Counted from the stretch's first letter, positions 42,914 through 53,443 are shown. The stretch is DNA of 64,000 nucleotides from DATCYX01 sp037444705 (GCA_037444705.1 JBBILY010000001.1:14546-78545); one strand, 5' to 3'. Numbers and translations are program-made. Notes: generated by a model not told the origin, from the letters alone.

Positions 42914-44242
42914 ATGAACCGAGATACCTCTCCCACAGAAGACTCGCGCTGGGGGCTTAATTTTTTCACCATTTGGACGGGGCAGGCTTTCTCCCTCCTG
43001 GGCAGCCAGTTGGTGCAGTTCGCCCTGGTGTGGTGGCTGACGAAAAACACCGCTTCGGCCAGGGTTTTGGCCTCAGCCTCCATAGCCGCCTTGCTGCCCC
43101 AGGTGTTTTTAGGTCCGCTGGCTGGCGCCTTGGTGGATCGCTGGAATCGGCGGCTGACCATGATGCTGGCGGATGGCCTGATCGCTCTGGTCTCGCTGGT
43201 TCTGGCTTTGCTATTTTGGGCGGGAGTCGCTCAGGTCTGGCATATCTACTTGGTGATGTTCATCCGCTCGGCAGCAGGGGCCTTCCACTGGCCAGCCATG
43301 CAGGCCTCCACCTCGCTGATGGTGCCCAAGCGGCACCTCGCCCGCGTTCAGGGGATTAACCAGATGCTCAATGGAGGTTTGAATATCCTCTCGGCTCCCC
43401 TGGGGGCTTTATTGTTGGAGGTTATGCCCATCCACAGCATCTTAGGGGTTGACATCGCCACGGCACTGCTGGCGATTTCGCCGCTCCTGTTCATTGTTGT
43501 ACCTCAACCCGTGCCTCGCCTTTCTCAGGTGGGTCAGTCTGGCAACAAACCCTCGGTCGTGGGTGACTTGTTGGCCGGCCTGCGCTATGTGTGGACCTGG
43601 CCAGGGTTGGTGCTCATTTTGCTCATGGCTACTTTGATCAACGTGTTGCTCAACCCGGGCTTTGCTCTGTTGCCCCTGCTGGTCACGCGCCATTTTGGCG
43701 GGGCTGCCTTGCAATTGGCGTGGTTGGAATCTGCCTGGGGCGTTGGGGTGATCGGCGGTGGGCTGTTTTTAGGGATTTGGGGTGGTTTTCGGCGCAAGAT
43801 TTACACCTCGATGATGGGATTGATAGGCATTGGTCTGGGTTGCATGACGGTGGGCGTGTTGCCGCCGCAGGGTTTTTTGCTGGCGATCGCTGCGATTCTG
43901 ATCACCGGCATTGCCAATCCATTGACCAATGGCCCGCTGTTTGCAGTGATCCAGGCCGCGGTGGAGCCCGAGATGCAAGGACGGGTGTTTATGCTGATCG
44001 TCAGCGTGGCTTCGGCTGCCACCCCGCTGGGCCTGGCCATCGCCGGGCCGCTGGCGGATGCCCTGGGTGTTCAAGCCTGGTTCATCGTCGGAGGCATTTT
44101 CACCACGCTGATGGGTGTGGCGGGTTTCTTCATCCCTGCCATTGTTAACCTGGAGAACGGTCATCCACGCGCCGCACAGGTTGAGGCCCCGCTCAGCGCG
44201 CTTTCGCCGGTTGCCGCAGATGGCGATGACCTTGTCCTGTAA
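42914..44242 (+). CDS. MFS transporter, EntS/macrolide-efflux type
   Basis: The 442-residue protein has 12 predicted helices and the pattern FTIWTGQAFSLLGSQLVQFA ... VFLGPLAGALVDRWNRR, the MFS_3 group that includes enterobactin exporters and macrolide efflux pumps. It likely pumps a drug or small metabolite outwards using the proton gradient. The substrate is unknown. GGGG lies 10 nt before the ATG. Confidence 0.88.
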   Translation: MNRDTSPTEDSRWGLNFFTIWTGQAFSLLGSQLVQFALVWWLTKNTASARVLASASIAALLPQVFLGPLAGALVDRWNRRLTMMLADGLIALVSLVLALLFWAGVAQVWHIYLVMFIRSAAGAFHWPAMQASTSLMVPKRHLARVQGINQMLNGGLNILSAPLGALLLEVMPIHSILGVDIATALLAISPLLFIVVPQPVPRLSQVGQSGNKPSVVGDLLAGLRYVWTWPGLVLILLMATLINVLLNPGFALLPLLVTRHFGGAALQLAWLESAWGVGVIGGGLFLGIWGGFRRKIYTSMMGLIGIGLGCMTVGVLPPQGFLLAIAAILITGIANPLTNGPLFAVIQAAVEPEMQGRVFMLIVSVASAATPLGLAIAGPLADALGVQAWFIVGGIFTTLMGVAGFFIPAIVNLENGHPRAAQVEAPLSALSPVAADGDDLVL

Positions 44243-44285
44243 TATAATTGGGACACACAAAAACCATCAGTGGTGAATATCCTTT

Positions 44286-47200
44286 ATGACACAACCGCTT
44301 GACTTTCAATCCATTATCATGACCTTGCAAGATTTCTGGGCCAGGCAAGGCTGCCTGATCTGGCAACCCTATTACACCCAGGTAGGGGCAGGCACCATGA
44401 ACCCTGCTACCGCGCTGCGCGTCCTGGGGCCTGAACCCTGGCGTGTGGCTTATGTGGAGCCCTCGGTTCGTCCCGATGATGGCCGTTATGGCGAGAACCC
44501 CAACCGATTGCAAATGCACTATCAGTTTCAGGTCATCCTTAAGCCTGATCCGGGCAACCCCCAGGAAATTTACCTGGAATCGCTCAAGGCCTTGGGGGTT
44601 GACCCGCGCCAGCATGACATCCGCTTTGTGGAGGATAACTGGGAATCTCCGGCGCTGGGCGCCTGGGGGCTAGGTTGGGAAGTTTGGCTGGATGGCCTGG
44701 AAATTACCCAGTTCACCTATTTTCAACAGTCCGGTGGGCAGTTGCTGGATCCGGTCTCGGTGGAGATCACCTATGGCCTGGAACGCATTGCCATGGCTTT
44801 GCAACGGGTGAGCAGTTTTCGGGATATTCAGTGGAGCCCGACGCTGACCGATGGCGATGTAAACCTGCAGGCAGAGCAGGAACACAGCACATATTACTTC
44901 GAGGTAGCCGATGTGGAGCGCCTGCGCCAGATGTTCACATTGTTCGAGGCCGAGGCGGAGGCCTGCCTGGCACGCAACCTGGTGTTGCCTGCTCATGATT
45001 ACATCCTGAAATGTTCCCATACCTTCAATGTGCTCGATACGCGCGGCGCCATTGGCGTTACGGAACGTCAGGCATACTTTGCCCGCATGAGAGAGCTCTC
45101 GCGTCGCGTGGCTGAGGCCTATATCGAACAAAGACGGCGGTTGGAGTTCCCCTGGTTATCGGAGGGTGGTAGTGGTCAGGGGCGGGTCTCGATGGCGAAA
45201 AGTATAGCCCTGCCTGCACAGGCATCAAGCCAGCCGGCGCCCTTCCTCCTGGAAATCGGCACTGAGGAGTTGCCTGCGGGAGACCTGGACGCGGCCCTGG
45301 AGCAATTGCGCGCCCGCGTGCCGGCCATGTTTGACGACCTGCGTCTGGTCCATGGTGAGATCCGCGTTATGGGCACCCCGCGTCGCCTGGTGGTTTGGGT
45401 GGACTGGCTGGCGCCGCGCCAGAGTGAAGAAGAGCAGGTGATCAAAGGCCCGCCCGCTGAACGCGCCTTCGCCCCCGACGGCAGCCCCACCCCGGCTGCC
45501 CAGGGCTTTGCCCGCAGCAAAGGTTTGAGTGTGGCTGATCTGCAAATTCGCCAAATGGACGGCGGTCGCTATGTGGTGGCGGTCATGCGTCAGAAAGGCC
45601 GTCCTACTCTGGAGGTGCTGGCTGAGGCGCTGCCAGGGTTGGTGGCCGCGCTGCGTTTCGATAAATCCATGCGCTGGAACCACACCAATGTGTCTTTTTC
45701 GCGACCCATCCGCTGGTTGGTAGCCTTATTTGGCAATCAGGTGGTGCCCTTCGAGTATGGCGGTGTGGTTTCGGGTAACATCACCCGTGGCTTGCGCTTC
45801 CACGAGCCGGAAGAAATTCGCCTCAATAGTCCGGATGATTACCTGCCTGCGTTAGAGGCACAGGGCATCATCCTGGATGTTGAACAACGGCGCAAGTCTA
45901 TCCTGGATCAGATCACCCGCCTGGCAGCCGAGGTCGGCGGCGAGGTGGAGGCTGATGCTGACCTGCTGAGCGAAGTGACCAACCTGGTCGAGGCTCCCGT
46001 GGCGCTGCTTGGCTCATTCCAGCCCTCGCACCTGGAACTTCCTAAAGAAGTGCTGATCTCGGTGATGAAGAAGCATCAGCGCTATTTTCCTGTACTGCGA
46101 ACTGCTCTTGCCCCTGCGGTGACTGACAGCACGGCGCCTCAAGCCAGTTTATTACCCTACTTTATTGCCGTGCGCAACGGCGATGGGGTGGGTTTGGAGA
46201 GCGTTCGCCAGGGTAATGAACACGTCATCGGCGCCCGCTTTGCCGATGCCGCCTACTTCGTGCGTGAAGATAAAAAGCGACCCCTGCAAGACTATCTGCC
46301 CAAACTGGCCACGCTCACTTTCCAGGTCAGGTTGGGTTCCATGCTGGATAAGACCCGCCGTATCCAACAATTAGTAGAGAAATTAGCCTTGGCGCTTGGC
46401 TTACAGGGGCGAGACCTGGAAGTGGCGCGGCGCGCCGCCGAATTGTGCAAGGCCGACCTGGCTACCCAGATGGTCATCGAGATGACCTCGCTTCAAGGGG
46501 TCATGGGGCGCTATTACGCCCTCCATTGGGGCGAGGATCAGGCGGTAGCCGAGGCCATTTACGAACATTACCTGCCGCGCTTCGCCGGCGATGAATTACC
46601 CCGCTCGCGCCCGGGCCTGGCAGTGGGCTTGGCCGATCGGCTGGACACGCTGGCCGGTCTGTTCGCGGCTGGCCTGGCTCCAAGCGGCAACAAGGACCCC
46701 TTCGCCCAACGGCGAGCGGCGTTGGGGTTGGTGCAGAATCTGATCGCCTGGGACCTGGATTTCGACCTGAAGGTTGCCTTGCAGGCCGCAGCCGAGTGTT
46801 TGCCCATTGCGGCTTCGCCTGAGAGCCAGAGTGCCTGCCTCGAATTTATCATAGAGCGCCTGCGCAACCTGTTGCTGGAGCGGGGCTGGCGCTACGATGT
46901 GGTCGAAGCGGTGCTTGCAGCCCAGGGTCAAAATCCGGCGCGGGCGGCGCGGGCTGTGGGTGAATTGAGCGCCTGGGTGGCGCGCCCCGATTGGCACAGC
47001 ATCTTGCCCGCCTATGCCCGTTGCGTGCGCATCACCCGTGACCAGAAGGAGCGCTTTACGGTCGCGCCCGAACGCTTCACCGAAAAAGCCGAGCATGAAC
47101 TTTACGCCGCGGTGATTAGAGCAGAAGCCGCCCGCGCCGCCGATGGGCGATTGGGTTCTCCCGATGCCTTCCTGAACGCCTTTCTGCCCATGGTAGCGGT

Positions 47201-47336
47201 GGTCAATCGCTTTTTCGATGAGGTGTTGGTGATGGCGGAAGACACGCCCACGCGCTATAATCGTTTGGGGTTGGTGCAACGGGTTGCCGCCCTGGCTGAA
47301 GGCGTGGCTGACATGAGCCGCCTGGAAGGATTCTAG
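44286..47336 (+). CDS. glyQS: glycyl-tRNA synthetase, fused alpha and beta chains
   Basis: Residues 1-285 match the alpha (GlyQ) chain: MTQPLDFQSIIMTLQDFWAR, GCLIWQPYYTQVGAGTMNPA, then VSVEITYGLERIAMAL. From about residue 315 the beta (GlyS) chain follows: FLLEIGTEELPAGDLDAALE, with the HD-like region and C-terminal anticodon-binding part. A short linker (GGSGQGRVSMAKS) joins them. Most bacteria make these as two proteins; fusions occur in Chloroflexota, chlamydiae and a few others. The enzyme charges tRNA-Gly and is essential. A TATAAT lies about 40 nt upstream, but no T-box is seen here. Confidence 0.95.
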   Translation: MTQPLDFQSIIMTLQDFWARQGCLIWQPYYTQVGAGTMNPATALRVLGPEPWRVAYVEPSVRPDDGRYGENPNRLQMHYQFQVILKPDPGNPQEIYLESLKALGVDPRQHDIRFVEDNWESPALGAWGLGWEVWLDGLEITQFTYFQQSGGQLLDPVSVEITYGLERIAMALQRVSSFRDIQWSPTLTDGDVNLQAEQEHSTYYFEVADVERLRQMFTLFEAEAEACLARNLVLPAHDYILKCSHTFNVLDTRGAIGVTERQAYFARMRELSRRVAEAYIEQRRRLEFPWLSEGGSGQGRVSMAKSIALPAQASSQPAPFLLEIGTEELPAGDLDAALEQLRARVPAMFDDLRLVHGEIRVMGTPRRLVVWVDWLAPRQSEEEQVIKGPPAERAFAPDGSPTPAAQGFARSKGLSVADLQIRQMDGGRYVVAVMRQKGRPTLEVLAEALPGLVAALRFDKSMRWNHTNVSFSRPIRWLVALFGNQVVPFEYGGVVSGNITRGLRFHEPEEIRLNSPDDYLPALEAQGIILDVEQRRKSILDQITRLAAEVGGEVEADADLLSEVTNLVEAPVALLGSFQPSHLELPKEVLISVMKKHQRYFPVLRTALAPAVTDSTAPQASLLPYFIAVRNGDGVGLESVRQGNEHVIGARFADAAYFVREDKKRPLQDYLPKLATLTFQVRLGSMLDKTRRIQQLVEKLALALGLQGRDLEVARRAAELCKADLATQMVIEMTSLQGVMGRYYALHWGEDQAVAEAIYEHYLPRFAGDELPRSRPGLAVGLADRLDTLAGLFAAGLAPSGNKDPFAQRRAALGLVQNLIAWDLDFDLKVALQAAAECLPIAASPESQSACLEFIIERLRNLLLERGWRYDVVEAVLAAQGQNPARAARAVGELSAWVARPDWHSILPAYARCVRITRDQKERFTVAPERFTEKAEHELYAAVIRAEAARAADGRLGSPDAFLNAFLPMVAVVNRFFDEVLVMAEDTPTRYNRLGLVQRVAALAEGVADMSRLEGF

Positions 47337-47375
47337 ATGATGGCTCTTGCGTATGCACACAGGGTCAAACGGAAT

Positions 47376-47405
47376 TTGACAATTTTGACCCCTTTGTGGT
47401 AAACT
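47376..47405 (+). promoter_or_regulatory. promoter for the metH leader, TTGACA-N18-TAAACT
   Basis: TTGACA (47376-47381) is followed after 18 bp by TAAACT (47400-47405), about 40 nt before the riboswitch P1 stem. Confidence 0.5.
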
Positions 47406-47440
47406 CTCGCCTACAATTGCATAGCGGGAACCAGCCCGCA

Positions 47441-47627
47441 CTCATCCAGAGAGGTGGAGGGACCGGCCCTGCGAAACCTCGGCAACCTGGCAGCGGTGTG
47501 TTGTCAGCCACCAGTGATCATGATTGGCCTAGCATCAGACTGATTTTGATCTCTGATCGCTGCAAGCGGACCGCTAAACGCTGAAAAGGTGCCAATTCCG
47601 GCAGACAAGACTTGTCTGGAAGATGAG
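47441..47627 (+). ncRNA. SAM-I (S-box) riboswitch
   Basis: The leader contains CTCATCCAGAGAGGTGGAG, GGACCGGCCCTGCGAAACC, TCGGCAACC and GGTGCCAATTCCGGCAG, and closes its P1 stem with GATGAG pairing to the initial CTCATC. This is the conserved core of the SAM-I aptamer. The P3 or P4 arm region is longer than usual (about 47510-47580). Binding of S-adenosylmethionine favours the terminator at 47650-47685 and shuts off metH, a methionine-making gene. Confidence 0.95.
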
Positions 47628-47649
47628 GGATGACACACAGTGCCTTCGT

Positions 47650-47685
47650 GCCGCCTCTCAATTCCAGAGAGGCGGCTTGATTTTT
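47650..47685 (+). terminator. intrinsic terminator of the SAM-I expression platform
   Basis: GCCGCCTCTC (47650-47659) pairs with GAGAGGCGGC (47667-47676), a 10-bp stem with a 7-nt loop, followed by TTGATTTTT. It lies between the aptamer and metH. Confidence 0.92.
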
Positions 47686-47779
47686 AGCCTTTGTTTTCCG
47701 CGTGGATTATCCCTGGCTCGAAAGGATTCTTTTTTAATCCTCAGAGTAATTTCGTAGACTCTTTTCTAAGGACTGACCT

Positions 47780-48496
47780 ATGCCGCGCAACTACACCAAC
47801 CGACGCTATCTGGATGCCCTGCAAGAACGCGTGTTGATCTATGACGGTGCCATGGGCACCAATCTACAACGGCAGCACCTAACCGCTGAGCATTTCGGTG
47901 GCGAGCAATACAACGGCTGCAATGACTATCTGGTGATCTCTTATCCTCAGGCAGTGGAGCAGGTGCACCGTGCATTCCTCGAAGTGGGGGTGGATGTTAT
48001 CGAGACTAACACTTTCCGCTCCAACCGCATTACCCTGGCCGAGTATGGCCTGGCGGGACGGGTGGTGGAGATCAACCGCGCCGCTGCCTCTCTGGCGCGG
48101 CGCTTGGCTGATGAATATACCCAGAAAACACCCCAACAGCCGCGTTTTGTGGCCGGATCTATTGGCCCCTCCGGCAAATTACCCTCCGCAGACGACCCTG
48201 AACTCTCGAACATCACCTTTGATGAATTAGCCGATGTCTTTCGCCAGCAGGCACTGGGGTTGATCCAGGGGGGGGTGGATGTATTGCTCATCGAAACCTC
48301 TCAGGATATTCTGGAAGTGCGGGCTGCCGTGGCTGGCATCCATCAAGCCTTTGCAGAGAGCGGGGTTTACCTCCCCATTCAGGCTCAGGTCACTCTGGAT
48401 ACTACCGGACGGATGCTCCTGGGTACCGACATCGCTGCAGCCCTGGCCATCCTGGAAGGGCTGGAGATTGATGTTATCGGGCTGAATTGTTCTACC
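47780..48496 (+). CDS. metH: methionine synthase, N-terminal homocysteine-binding domain (cut by assembly gap)
   Basis: The 239 codons before the gap encode the homocysteine S-methyltransferase domain of MetH: VLIYDGAMGTNLQRQHL, YNGCNDYLVISYPQAVEQVH, VDVIETNTFRSNRITLAEYG, and a final IDVIGLNCST with the first zinc-ligand Cys region. MetH moves a methyl group from methyltetrahydrofolate to homocysteine through cobalamin. A SAM-I riboswitch is directly upstream. The last ten residues are encoded again, with other codons, just after the gap, so the two sides may come from different genomes or paralogous copies. Confidence 0.9.
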
Positions 48497-48506
48497 NNNN
48501 NNNNNN
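48497..48506. other. assembly gap (10 N) in metH
   Basis: Ten N join two contigs. The left flank ends with ten codons for IDVIGLNCST and the right flank begins with ten codons for IDIIGLNCST that differ at nearly every third base, so the join repeats a piece of the gene. Confidence 0.99.
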
Positions 48507-51480
48507 GCCCATCGACATCATTGGCCTCAACTGCTCAACCGGGCCCGAGCACATGCGCGACCCCATCCGCTACCTGTCCGAGCACGCGGCTTTGCCTGTC
48601 TCATGCATTCCCAACGCCGGCGTGCCCCTCAACGTGGATGGTGAGGCCATCTACCCCCTCCAACCTGAGCCTTTCGCCGAAGCCATGGCTGAGTTTGTCG
48701 AAAAGCACCACATTAACATCGTGGGTGGTTGCTGCGGCACCACCCCTGATCACTTGAGGCTGCTGGTGGAGAAAGTCCATGGCCGTCCCCAGTCCAGGCG
48801 CAGCGTGCATCGCTTGCCCCACCTGGCATCAGCCACGCGCGCCATGCCCTTGATCCAGGAGCCGCCGCCGATGCTGATTGGCGAACGCTGTAATGCGCAG
48901 GGCAGCCGCAAGTTCAAACGCCTGCTACTGGCCGAGGATTATGACGCTATTCTGGAACTGGCGCGCCAACAAATCGAGGGGGGCGCCCATGCCCTGGACA
49001 TCTCCGTGGCGGTCACGGAACGCCCCGATGAAGCCAATCTGATGCGCAATGTGGTCAAGAAACTGGCTTCCGGGGTGGAGGTGCCCCTGGTCATTGACAC
49101 CACTGAGCCTGAGGTGATGGAGATCGCTCTGAAGACCGCGCCCGGCCGTTGCCTGCTCAATTCTACCCACCTGGAAGGCGGCCCTGCCAAAGCGCAGCGT
49201 GTCTTCACCCTAGCCCGAACCCATAATGCGGCCGTCTTGTGCCTGACCATAGACGAAAAAGGCATGGCCAAGACTGCCCAACACAAACTGGAAGTGGCGC
49301 GGCGCATCTATGATATGGCTGTCAACGAAATTGGTTTGCGCCCCGATAGCCTGGTTTTCGATACCCTAACCTTCACCTTGGCTACGGGGGATGCTGAATT
49401 TGCCAATTCGGCGATTGAGACCTTGGAGGGGATTCGCCTGATCAAGCAAGAATTGCCCGGTGTGCTCACCTCGTTGGGCGTCAGCAATGTCTCATTTGGC
49501 CTGGACCCAGCCGCCCGTGCGGTGCTCAACAGCGTGATGCTCTACCACGCGGTCCAGTTCGGTTTGGATATGGCTATTGTTAATCCGGCCCACATCACCC
49601 CTTATCCTGAAATCCCCCCTGTGGAAAGGGAACTGGCCGAGGATTTGATCTTCAACCGTCGCCCTGATGCCCTGCAGCGCTTGATCCAATACTTCGAGAC
49701 CCAAGGTGCCCAGAAAACCGTCGAGGCGGCGCGACTACCCACTGAAGGGATGACCCCCGAGCAGCGCCTGCATTGGCGCATTGTTCACCGCCATAAGGAA
49801 GGGGTGGAAGCGGATATTGATGAGATTATGGCGCGTTCACTCACCCCTGGTGCGACGCCCTCTACTTCCAGCGGCGGAGAACAACAAGTTAAGGGTGAGA
49901 GCCATCCCCCCTTATCCCCCATTAGGGCGCCTGAGGGGGATGGGGATGCAAGGCGCGGGGCCTCTCAACACGAGGTAGCCGTCTATATCCTCAACAACGT
50001 GCTCTTGCCCGCCATGAAAGAGGTTGGAGATAAGTTTGGCGCGGGAGAACTGATCTTGCCTTTTGTTCTCCAATCGGCCGAGGTGATGAAGCGGGCTGTG
50101 GCCCATGTGGAGCAATACCTGGAACGACAGGAAGGGGTGAGCAAGGGTACTGTGGTGCTGGCGACTGTTTATGGGGATGTGCATGATATTGGTAAGAATC
50201 TGGTTAAGACCATCCTGGCTAACAATGGCTACACGGTGGTGGACTTAGGCAAGCAAGTGCCGGCCGAAACCATCATCTCCAAAGCGGTAGAGACCAATGC
50301 CACGGCCATCGGCTTGAGCGCCTTGCTGGTCAACACCTCCAAACAAATGCCATTGATCGTCAACGAATTGCACCGCCGTGGTCTGAAATTCCCGGTGCTG
50401 GTAGGGGGCGCGGCTATCAACCGCCGCTTTGGATGGAGGATATTGTTCACCGATGAAGACACGCCTTATGAGGCGGGCGTGTTCTATTGCAAAGATGCAT
50501 TTGAGGGGTTGGCCGTCATGGATGCTTTAATCGAGCCAGGCCAACGCCAGGCGCTATTACAGCGCGTCTATCAGGAGGCTGCCCGCGAATTGGGCCGCGA
50601 TTCGGGTCGCCGCCCTCGTGCGCAGGGTGGAAGGCGATCTGCAGTGGTACCGCGCCCCTTATCCCTGGATGGCTGTGCGTTAGGTCCGCGCGTTGTGCGC
50701 TCCATGCCCCTGGAGATCGTCTTCGAGCACCTGTTTAAAAACGATTTATTCCGCCTCTCTTGGGGGGCGAAAAACGCCCATGGCGAGGAATGGGAACGCC
50801 TGCAAGCCGAGTTTGAAGAGCGCCTGGAGCGCATGAAGCGCCAGGCATTGCGCGAAGGCTGGTTAAAACCGCAAGGGGTTTACGGTTTTTGGCCAGCCCA
50901 GGCGGAGGGAGATGACTTGATCGTCTACGATGCGGCTGTAGTCGAAGCCAATCCTGCCCATTATTCCAAATATGTCCTGGTGCGCTTCACCTTCCCCCGC
51001 CAGGCGGATGGCGAATATCTTTGTCTGGCCGATTATTTTGCCCCCGTAGATTCGGGTGTATTGGACCTGGTTGCCTTCCAGGTGGTGACGGTGGGCCAGC
51101 AAGCAATCGAGCGTTTTGAACAGTTGCAGGCTGCTGGAGATTATTCCGAAGCCTATTTCACCCATGGTCTTGCAGTGCAGACAGCTGAAGCCGCGGCGGA
51201 ATACCTCCATCGCCATATCCGCCGTCAGTTGGGCCTGCCCGATAACCAGGGCAAGCGCTATTCCTGGGGTTATCCGGCCATCCCCAACCTGGAAGATCAC
51301 CGCAAGGTGTTTGATCTGTTACCTGCCGAGCGTGAGTTAGGTATGGGGCTGACCAGCGCTTACCAACTCTTGCCAGAGCAATCTACCGCAGCCATCATTG
51401 TGCACCATCCTGAGGCTAAGTATTTCACCCTGGGTGAAAGCCGCGTAGATCAACTTATGAAAGTTAAGGGCCAGGCTTAA
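48507..51480 (+). CDS. metH: methionine synthase, remaining domains (partial 5' end after gap)
   Basis: The fragment continues the Hcy domain (GPEHMRDPIRYLSEH, VGGCCGTTPDHLR with the zinc Cys pair), then has the pterin-binding domain (IGERCNAQGSRKFKRLLLAE ... GAHALDISVAVTERPDEANL), the cobalamin cap and the B12-binding domain with the lower-ligand motif DVHDIGKN, and the AdoMet activation domain (KRYSWGYPAIPNLEDH ... AYQLLPEQSTAAIIVHHPEA). A low-complexity insert of about 40 residues precedes the cap domain and another lies before the activation domain. The activation-domain motif reads GYPAIP where E. coli has GYPACP. The reading frame is not in phase with the left fragment. Confidence 0.92.
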
Positions 51481-51497
51481 CGCCATAGGGTTTGCCA

Positions 51498-53381
51498 ATG
51501 AGCGATCAACTGCTTTCCACATCAACATCCAGGTTTCTCTCCTGGTTGGAAGAGAGTCCCCAGCCCATACTCGGCGACGGCGCCATGGGCACCATGCTCA
51601 ACGCCCGTGGGATAAGTTTCGAGCAATGCTTCGACGCTCTCAATTTGACCAACCCTGCCCTGGTGGGCGATATCCATCGCGCCTATATTGAGGCTGGAGC
51701 CCAAATTATCCAGACCAACACCTTTGGCGCTAACCGCTTCAAGTTGGCCGCCCATGGCCTGGAGGATAAAGTGGCTGAGATTAACCGCGCCGGCGTGGAA
51801 CTGGCGCGGCGCGTGGCTATGGCTTCGTTTAAAGATGTGCTGATCGCCGGTGACGTGGGCCCATTGGGGGTTCGCCTGGCGCCTTTTGGCCGCGTCCAGC
51901 CTGAACAGGCGCGTCAGGTCTTTGCCGAGCAGATGGCTGCCCTGGCCGAAGCCGGAGCAGACTTGCTGATCATTGAAACTTTTAGCGATTTGCAGGAGAT
52001 GCTGGAGGCGATTGCCGCTGCCCGCCAGGTGTGCTCTCTCCCAATCGTCGCCTCGATGACCTTCACCCGCGATGACCTGACCCTTTTGGGCGATAGCCCA
52101 ATCAAAGTAGCCCAGACATTGGCCTCGAGCGGCGTAGAGGTAATTGGCATCAATTGTTCGGGTGGGCCGGCCCAAATCTGGCGCATCCTGCGCCAGATGC
52201 GCCAGGCAGCGCCTCAGGCGCGCTATTCCGTCATGCCTAATGCAGGTTGGCCCGAGCAGGTCGGCGGGCGCATCATGTACCCGGCCAATCCGGAATACTT
52301 TGGGGAATATGCCCTGGCATTCTGTGAGGCAGGGGCTACCCTGATCGGTGGCTGTTGTGGCACCACTCCCCAGCACATTGCCGCCATGCGCGCCGCCCTG
52401 GATAAATTGCCCCAGGGATGTGCCCCTGCGATCAGTGACCTGAGCCTGCCCAGTGAGGTGGAAGAACGCCTGGCGCCGCCTCAACATCCCTCACGCCTGG
52501 CGCAGAAACTGGCCACCGCTGAGTTCGTGGTTTCGGTGGAGATGGATCCACCGCGCGGCCTCTCGGTGCACAAACTTCTGGCCGGCGCCAGCCTGCTGAC
52601 CGAGGCCGGCGCGGACGTGATCAATATTGCTGACAGCCCCATGGCGCGCATGCGCATGAGCCCCTGGGCGGTGTGCAACCTGATCCAGCGCGAGTTTGGG
52701 ATTGAGACCGTGCTGCATTTCCCCACGCGCGGGCGGAATCTGTTGCGCGTCCAGGGTGACCTGCTGGCGGCCCACGCCCTGGGCATTCGCAACGTCTTCG
52801 TTGTCATGGGCGATCCCACCGCCATTGGCGATTATCCGGATGCCATGGATAACTATGACCTGGTGCCCTCTGGCCTGATTAAACTTATCAAGCAAAACTT
52901 TAACGTGGGCGTGGATCATGCCGGAGCGGATATTGGACAGCCCACCTCTTTTTTTGTCGGTTGCGCCCTCAACCTTACCCCGCAGGAACCCGAGCAAGAG
53001 ATTAAAAACCTGCGCCGTAAATTAAAAGCAGGCGCCGATTTTATCCTTACCCAGCCCGTATTTCAGCCCGAACTGGCGCGGGCGTTTCTACAACGCTACG
53101 AAGATCAATTTGGGCCTCTGGAGGTGCCCCTTTTGGTTGGCGTGTTACCGCTATATAGCGCGCGCCATGCGTTATTCCTGCACAACGAAGTGCCCGGAGT
53201 GTCGATTCCGGAGACGCTGCGCCAGCGCATTCAGGGCGCCGGGGAGGCCGCGCCTCAAGAAGGGGTGCGCATCGCTCTCGAACTGATCGAGCAAATGCGC
53301 CCCTGGATCAGCGGTATTTATCTCATGCCCCAATTCAACCGCTACGATCTGGCGGCTGAGATTGTCGAAGGTTGTAAGTGA
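51498..53381 (+). CDS. bifunctional homocysteine S-methyltransferase / methylenetetrahydrofolate reductase
   Basis: Residues 1-300 form a homocysteine methyltransferase domain (ILGDGAMGTMLNARG ... INCSGGPAQ ... IGGCCGTTPQHIAAMRAAL, with zinc cysteines). Residues 330-627 form an MTHFR TIM barrel (VSVEMDPPRGLSVHKLLAGA, FPTRGRNLLRVQGDLLAAHA, NVFVVMGDPTAIGDYPDAMD). The second half reduces methylene-THF to methyl-THF, the methyl donor for MetH just upstream. The same fusion is found in Firmicutes (YitJ). It starts 18 nt after metH and shares its SAM-I control. The ATG at 51498 is preferred to a TTG two codons earlier. Confidence 0.93.
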   Translation: MSDQLLSTSTSRFLSWLEESPQPILGDGAMGTMLNARGISFEQCFDALNLTNPALVGDIHRAYIEAGAQIIQTNTFGANRFKLAAHGLEDKVAEINRAGVELARRVAMASFKDVLIAGDVGPLGVRLAPFGRVQPEQARQVFAEQMAALAEAGADLLIIETFSDLQEMLEAIAAARQVCSLPIVASMTFTRDDLTLLGDSPIKVAQTLASSGVEVIGINCSGGPAQIWRILRQMRQAAPQARYSVMPNAGWPEQVGGRIMYPANPEYFGEYALAFCEAGATLIGGCCGTTPQHIAAMRAALDKLPQGCAPAISDLSLPSEVEERLAPPQHPSRLAQKLATAEFVVSVEMDPPRGLSVHKLLAGASLLTEAGADVINIADSPMARMRMSPWAVCNLIQREFGIETVLHFPTRGRNLLRVQGDLLAAHALGIRNVFVVMGDPTAIGDYPDAMDNYDLVPSGLIKLIKQNFNVGVDHAGADIGQPTSFFVGCALNLTPQEPEQEIKNLRRKLKAGADFILTQPVFQPELARAFLQRYEDQFGPLEVPLLVGVLPLYSARHALFLHNEVPGVSIPETLRQRIQGAGEAAPQEGVRIALELIEQMRPWISGIYLMPQFNRYDLAAEIVEGCK

Positions 53382-53399
53382 GGGCTGGTATCCCCGCCC

Positions 53400-53443
53400 T
53401 GGAGTGTGCAATCTCCTGCCCTGGGCCTGCAGCGCACACTCCA
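53400..53443. terminator. 10-bp inverted repeat after the methionine operon
   Basis: TGGAGTGTGC (53400-53409) and GCACACTCCA (53434-53443) pair perfectly over a 24-nt loop, between the convergent methyltransferase/MTHFR gene and the small membrane protein gene. Confidence 0.5.

Noticed and set aside
44221..44285. T-box or riboswitch before glyQS
   Set aside because: The spacer is only about 43 nt and has no conserved leader motif.
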